In this document: positions 60,551 through 64,000 of the stretch, in pieces | Layout of the letters: the number at the start of each line of letters is the position of its first letter | Position numbering within the stretch: position 1 is the first letter of the stretch | Assembly (NCBI RefSeq): GCF_037914945.1 | Contig: NZ_CP149787.1 | Span: 930,001-994,000 of the forward strand | Source: Haloterrigena sp. KLK7 | Lineage (GTDB): Archaea > Halobacteriota > Halobacteria > Halobacteriales > Natrialbaceae | Direction: 5' to 3' | Length of the DNA: 64,000 nucleotides | The notes under the pieces: model-generated | Told to the model about the DNA's origin: nothing | The model's database searches: none | The model's input: only the letters and a program-made list of their open reading frames with translations | Program-made: the position numbers and the translations under genes

Positions 60551-63500
60551 CTACGAGTCGCGGGAGGCGGGGAGGGCGACGGAGAACGTCGAGCCCTCGC
60601 CGGGTTCGGAGTCGACCCAGATCTCCCCGCCGTGGCGCTCGACGATGCGCTCACAGAGCGCCAGCCCGATCCCGGTCCCGTCGTACTCGCTGCGACTGTG
60701 GAGGCGGTCGAAGATGGTGAACACGCGGTCCTGGTCCTCGGGATCGATGCCGATCCCCTCGTCCGCGACCGAGATCACCCACTCGTCACCCCGGCGCTCG
60801 GCGCCGACGTGAATCCGTGGCGATTCGTCGCCGCTGTAGGTGAGCGCGTTCGACAGCAGGTTCTGGAACACCTGCCGCAACTGGCTGGCGTCGCCCTCGA
60901 CGCGCGGGAGGTCCTCGACGGTGAGCTCGGCGCCCGTCTCCTCGATCCGGAACTGGAGGTCCTCGAGGACGTCGTCGACGATATCGTCGAGATCCATCGG
61001 TTCGAACGGATCGCCCCGCGTCTCGACGCGGGAGTACTCGAGGAGGCCGTCGATCATCTCGCGCATCCGATCGGCGCCGTCGACCGCGAACTCGAGGAAC
61101 TCCCGCCCGTCCTCGTCGAAGGCGTCGGCGTACCGGTTCTCGAGCAGCGTGAGGTAGCTCGTGACCATCCGCAGGGGCTCTTGCAGGTCGTGGCTGGCCG
61201 CGTAGGCGAACCGTTCCAACCGCTCGTTGGACTCCTCGAGTTTGCGCTCGTACTCCTTGCGCTCGGTGACGTCCTGGGCCATGACCATGCCCGCGAAGAT
61301 CTCGTCGTCCTCGTTTCGAAGCGGGAGGGTGTGGGCCCAGACGTCCCGTCCGTGGGCCTGATACTCGAACGTGTTCGACTCGCCCTCGAACACGGCCCGG
61401 AAGTACGGTCCGATCTCCGCGACGAGCTCGTCCGAAAACCGCTCGTCGACCGTCGCCCCGGCGACCTCGTCTTCGTCGATGCCGAGGTCGTCGAACGCCT
61501 CGCCGCCGACGACGATGTACTCGAGGTCCTCGTCGTACAGCCCCACCGCACCGCCGGGGAAGTTCTCGACGAGCGTTCGGTACCGCCGCTCCGACTCCTC
61601 GAGCCGGCGTTCACGTTCCCGTCGCTCGCTGATGTCCCGGACGATGCTGACGCGGTGCCACGCGCTGTCGTCCTCGGGCAACATCGAGAATGTCGCCTCG
61701 ACCGGGAGGCGGTCGCCGTCGGCCGTGTGGACCTCAGCCTCGAGCGTCGGTCGGTCGACCTCGCCCGCCATCAGTTCCTCGACCCGTTCGACGACTTCGT
61801 CGTCGACGATCCGCGAAGCGTCGGTCCCGACGAGTTCGTCCGGTTCGTAGCCGAGCATCTCGGCGTAGGTCTCGTTGACCATCGTGAAGTTCCCGTCCTC
61901 GTCGACGACGTAGATGCCGTCGTTGACCGTCTCGACGATCGTCTCGTAGCGCTCGAGGTGTCGCTCGCGCTCGAGCCGGTCGGTGATGTCGCGCCCGATA
62001 CCGGCCAGTACCGTGTTCCCCCAGGGATCCTCGAGGCGCGAGGCGTTGAACTCGAAGGGGACGGCGTCGCCGTCTTCGGTCCGGACCGTCAGTTCCGCGT
62101 TGAACGACCCCGTCTCGAATCCCTCCCGAACGGCGTCGAGGGCGCCCTCCAGATCGTCGTCCGTAAAGAGGTCCGTCGTGTCCATCGCGGCGATCTCCTC
62201 GTCCGCGTAGCCGGTCACCTCGGTCACGCTCCGGTTCCACCGCTGCAACGAACCGTCCTCGCCGACGACGTAGAACACGTCGTCGATGGCGTCGAGGATC
62301 TCGTCGATGTACTCCTTGTACTGCTCGAGGCTGCGCTCGCGCTCGCGGAGTTTCCGCTCGCGTTCCTTTCGCTCGGTGATCTCCTGGACCATGACCATCC
62401 CGCCGAAGATCTCGCCCGCGTCGTCCGTGACGGGGACCGTGTACGCCATCCAGACCCGGTCGTGGTACTCCCACTCGAAGGCGCTGATCTCGCCCTCGAG
62501 TGCGGCCTCGAATCGCGGTTCCAGACGCTCGGCGACGTCCGGGGGATACCGCTCCCAGAGCGTCTCGCCGATGATCTCGTCCGCGGAGACGCCGATCTCG
62601 TCGAACGCGCCGCCGCCGGCGATCTGATACTCGAGGTTCTCGTCGAACAGCCCGACCGCGCCGTTGGGGAAGTGGTCGATCAGCGTCCGGTAGCGCTGCT
62701 CGGACTCCTCGAGTTTGCGCTGGGACTCCCGGCGCTCGGTGATGTCGGTGACGGTGACGACGCCGCGGGTCACCTCGCCGCGCTCGTTCCGGACCGGCAT
62801 TCCCTCGACTCGGACGATCCGGCGCTCGCCGTCGGCGGCTTCGATCTCGTAGATGTCGGGCTCGGTCACCGCCTCGCCGTCGAGGACGCGCGCGAGAGTC
62901 ATCTCCCCCGGAGAGACGCGCTCGCCAGTGTCGGCCGACCACACCGGATACTTCTCGTACTCCGCGACGGAGTCGGTATCGAAGACGTCGCCGCCCCAGA
63001 TCTCCTCGGCGGTGTCGTTGGCCTGGAGAATCCGACCGTCGGCGTCGGCGACCACGACCCCGACGGGGAGGACGTCGAACAGCGTCTCGAGTTGCTCGTT
63101 GGTCCGTTCGAGCTGTAACTCGGCGCGTTTGCGCTCCGTGATGTCGGTGACCACGCCGGGAAATCGGACCGGATTCCCGTCCTCGTCGCACTCGACGCGG
63201 CCCCGGGCGACGACCCAGCGGAGGTCGTCGTCGGCGGTTCGGACGCGGTACTCCGCCTCGTACTCCCCGCAGGACTCGAAAGCCGCTTCCAATTTCTCCT
63301 CGACGCGCCCGAGGTCGGCAGGGTGGATCGCCTCGAAAAACCGCTCGCTCGAGATGCCCGCGCGGGCCGCCTCGGGATCGACGTCGAAGGTCTCGGCGAA
63401 CGTCTCGCCGGCGACGATCTCGTCCTCCGGAATGTGCCACTCCCACGTCCCGACCGCGCCCGCCTCGGTCGCGGCCTCGAGTTGCGCCGTCGTCTCCCGG

Positions 63501-64000
63501 AGGTATCGCTCGTGTTTCTTGCGCTCGGTGATGTCCTGGGCCATCGTCATCCCCGCGAAGACGTCGCCGCGCTCGTCCGTGATGGGGGCTACCCGCAGGA
63601 CCCACTCGCGACCGCTGTACTCGAGTTCGATCGACTGCGCCTCGCCGTCCAGCGCGGCCTCGAACACCGGCTGTAGGACGTCGGCGGTCTCGTCGTCCCA
63701 GACCTCCCTGACGTGGCTGCCTTCGAAGTCCGCGGGATCGACGGGAATGCGGTCGAATCCCTGTCCGGCCGCCAATTCGTACCGGAGGTCGGGGTCGAAC
63801 AACGTCACGAGTCCGTTCGGGAAGTACTCCGTGAGCGTCCGATAGCGCTGCTCGGACTCCTCGAGTTCCCGCTCGCGCTCCTTGCGCTCGGTGACGTCCT
63901 GGGACATGCCGAGCGCGGCGAACACCTCGCCGTCGTCGTCCCGAACCGGGACGACGTGGAAGTCGAAAACGCGCCCGTTAGCGGTCGCCTCGAACGAGCT
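60551..64000 (-). CDS. Multi-PAS histidine kinase, N-terminus outside window
   Basis: Open to the window edge; about 1150 residues visible. Seven complete PAS domains (each ending in a DITERK-type PAC motif) and part of an eighth precede a HisKA dimerisation helix with the phospho-His in FAYAASHDLQEPLRMVTSY, then an HATPase with LSNALTYSGDESPRI (N box), SVADEGIGIDPEDQDRVFTI (G1) and YDGTGIGLALCERIVERHGG (G2). Four PAS units are close copies of one another. No transmembrane helix in the visible part, so it is likely a cytoplasmic sensor. No response regulator is adjacent. Confidence 0.9.
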   Translation of the reverse strand, partial: SSFEATANGRVFDFHVVPVRDDDGEVFAALGMSQDVTERKERERELEESEQRYRTLTEYFPNGLVTLFDPDLRYELAAGQGFDRIPVDPADFEGSHVREVWDDETADVLQPVFEAALDGEAQSIELEYSGREWVLRVAPITDERGDVFAGMTMAQDITERKKHERYLRETTAQLEAATEAGAVGTWEWHIPEDEIVAGETFAETFDVDPEAARAGISSERFFEAIHPADLGRVEEKLEAAFESCGEYEAEYRVRTADDDLRWVVARGRVECDEDGNPVRFPGVVTDITERKRAELQLERTNEQLETLFDVLPVGVVVADADGRILQANDTAEEIWGGDVFDTDSVAEYEKYPVWSADTGERVSPGEMTLARVLDGEAVTEPDIYEIEAADGERRIVRVEGMPVRNERGEVTRGVVTVTDITERRESQRKLEESEQRYRTLIDHFPNGAVGLFDENLEYQIAGGGAFDEIGVSADEIIGETLWERYPPDVAERLEPRFEAALEGEISAFEWEYHDRVWMAYTVPVTDDAGEIFGGMVMVQEITERKERERKLRERERSLEQYKEYIDEILDAIDDVFYVVGEDGSLQRWNRSVTEVTGYADEEIAAMDTTDLFTDDDLEGALDAVREGFETGSFNAELTVRTEDGDAVPFEFNASRLEDPWGNTVLAGIGRDITDRLERERHLERYETIVETVNDGIYVVDEDGNFTMVNETYAEMLGYEPDELVGTDASRIVDDEVVERVEELMAGEVDRPTLEAEVHTADGDRLPVEATFSMLPEDDSAWHRVSIVRDISERRERERRLEESERRYRTLVENFPGGAVGLYDEDLEYIVVGGEAFDDLGIDEDEVAGATVDERFSDELVAEIGPYFRAVFEGESNTFEYQAHGRDVWAHTLPLRNEDDEIFAGMVMAQDVTERKEYERKLEESNERLERFAYAASHDLQEPLRMVTSYLTLLENRYADAFDEDGREFLEFAVDGADRMREMIDGLLEYSRVETRGDPFEPMDLDDIVDDVLEDLQFRIEETGAELTVEDLPRVEGDASQLRQVFQNLLSNALTYSGDESPRIHVGAERRGDEWVISVADEGIGIDPEDQDRVFTIFDRLHSRSEYDGTGIGLALCERIVERHGGEIWVDSEPGEGSTFSVALPASRDS

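Overview
The window is chromosomal DNA of an extremely halophilic archaeon (class Halobacteria). GC is very high, predicted proteins are strongly acidic, many genes start within a few bases of the expected transcript start (leaderless), and many families are typically haloarchaeal: HalOD1 output domains, bat-type HTH regulators, amphi-Trp/HVO_2922-like proteins, a Gfo6-type D-xylose dehydrogenase, small archaeal ubiquitin-like modifiers and archaeal GatD. Leu-Glu written as CTCGAG is extremely frequent, and the intergenic repeats suggest the Natrialbaceae (Haloterrigena, Natrinema or Halopiger relatives). The family assignment is an inference.

Layout. 1-2476: small membrane proteins and gatD. 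2477-4331: a GNAT enzyme between two copies of a dispersed repeat, then a ubiquitin-like MoaD/SAMP gene that closes a minus-strand operon (4044-6935) with two membrane proteins of TrkA-C type. 7214-9848: an RCK-type potassium channel and an HPP-Usp fusion. 9976-14908: a nucleoside-sugar block with deoC, ribose-1,5-bisphosphate isomerase, a PfkB kinase and a nucleoside phosphorylase, matching the non-carboxylating pentose bisphosphate route known from halophilic archaea. 14934-18383: an APC permease with Usp domains, preceded by a candidate coupled 48-aa ORF and divergent from an Lrp-RCK_C regulator. 18387-27668: small regulators, a DUF547 protein, an AI-2E-family transporter, a DedA protein, the tRNA methylthiotransferase of e-MtaB type, redox proteins, MscS, HIT and a zinc-ribbon protein.

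27795-40337: methionine aminopeptidase, a 37-aa zinc-finger ORF, isocitrate dehydrogenase, a Tat-exported hydrolase, GNAT, HD and SDR enzymes, a non-canonical NRAMP-like transporter, cupins, HMG-CoA reductase and small membrane proteins. 40697-47243: a YtcJ-type amidohydrolase, a MacB-like ABC exporter, a bat-type regulator, HalOD1, an F420-type LLM enzyme and DUF2267. 47644-53211: D-xylose dehydrogenase divergent from nadA-nadB-nadC-kptA. 53212-55613: a membrane protein, an aldehyde dehydrogenase remnant, a receiver domain lacking its phospho-acceptor Asp, an HTH protein and tRNA-Leu(UAA) whose 3' end is duplicated 117 bp away, which looks like an integration scar. 56016-59073: a complete TRAP transporter. 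59123 to the end: a ferredoxin, an SDR and a large multi-PAS histidine kinase that runs off the window.

Most of the window is core metabolism and transport. No CRISPR array, insertion sequence, integrase or rRNA was seen. The least explained parts are the four-copy dispersed repeat, the tandem hairpins at 40543-40660, the tRNA-Leu scar with the nearby gene remnant, several very small genes, and family members that have lost their signature catalytic residues.
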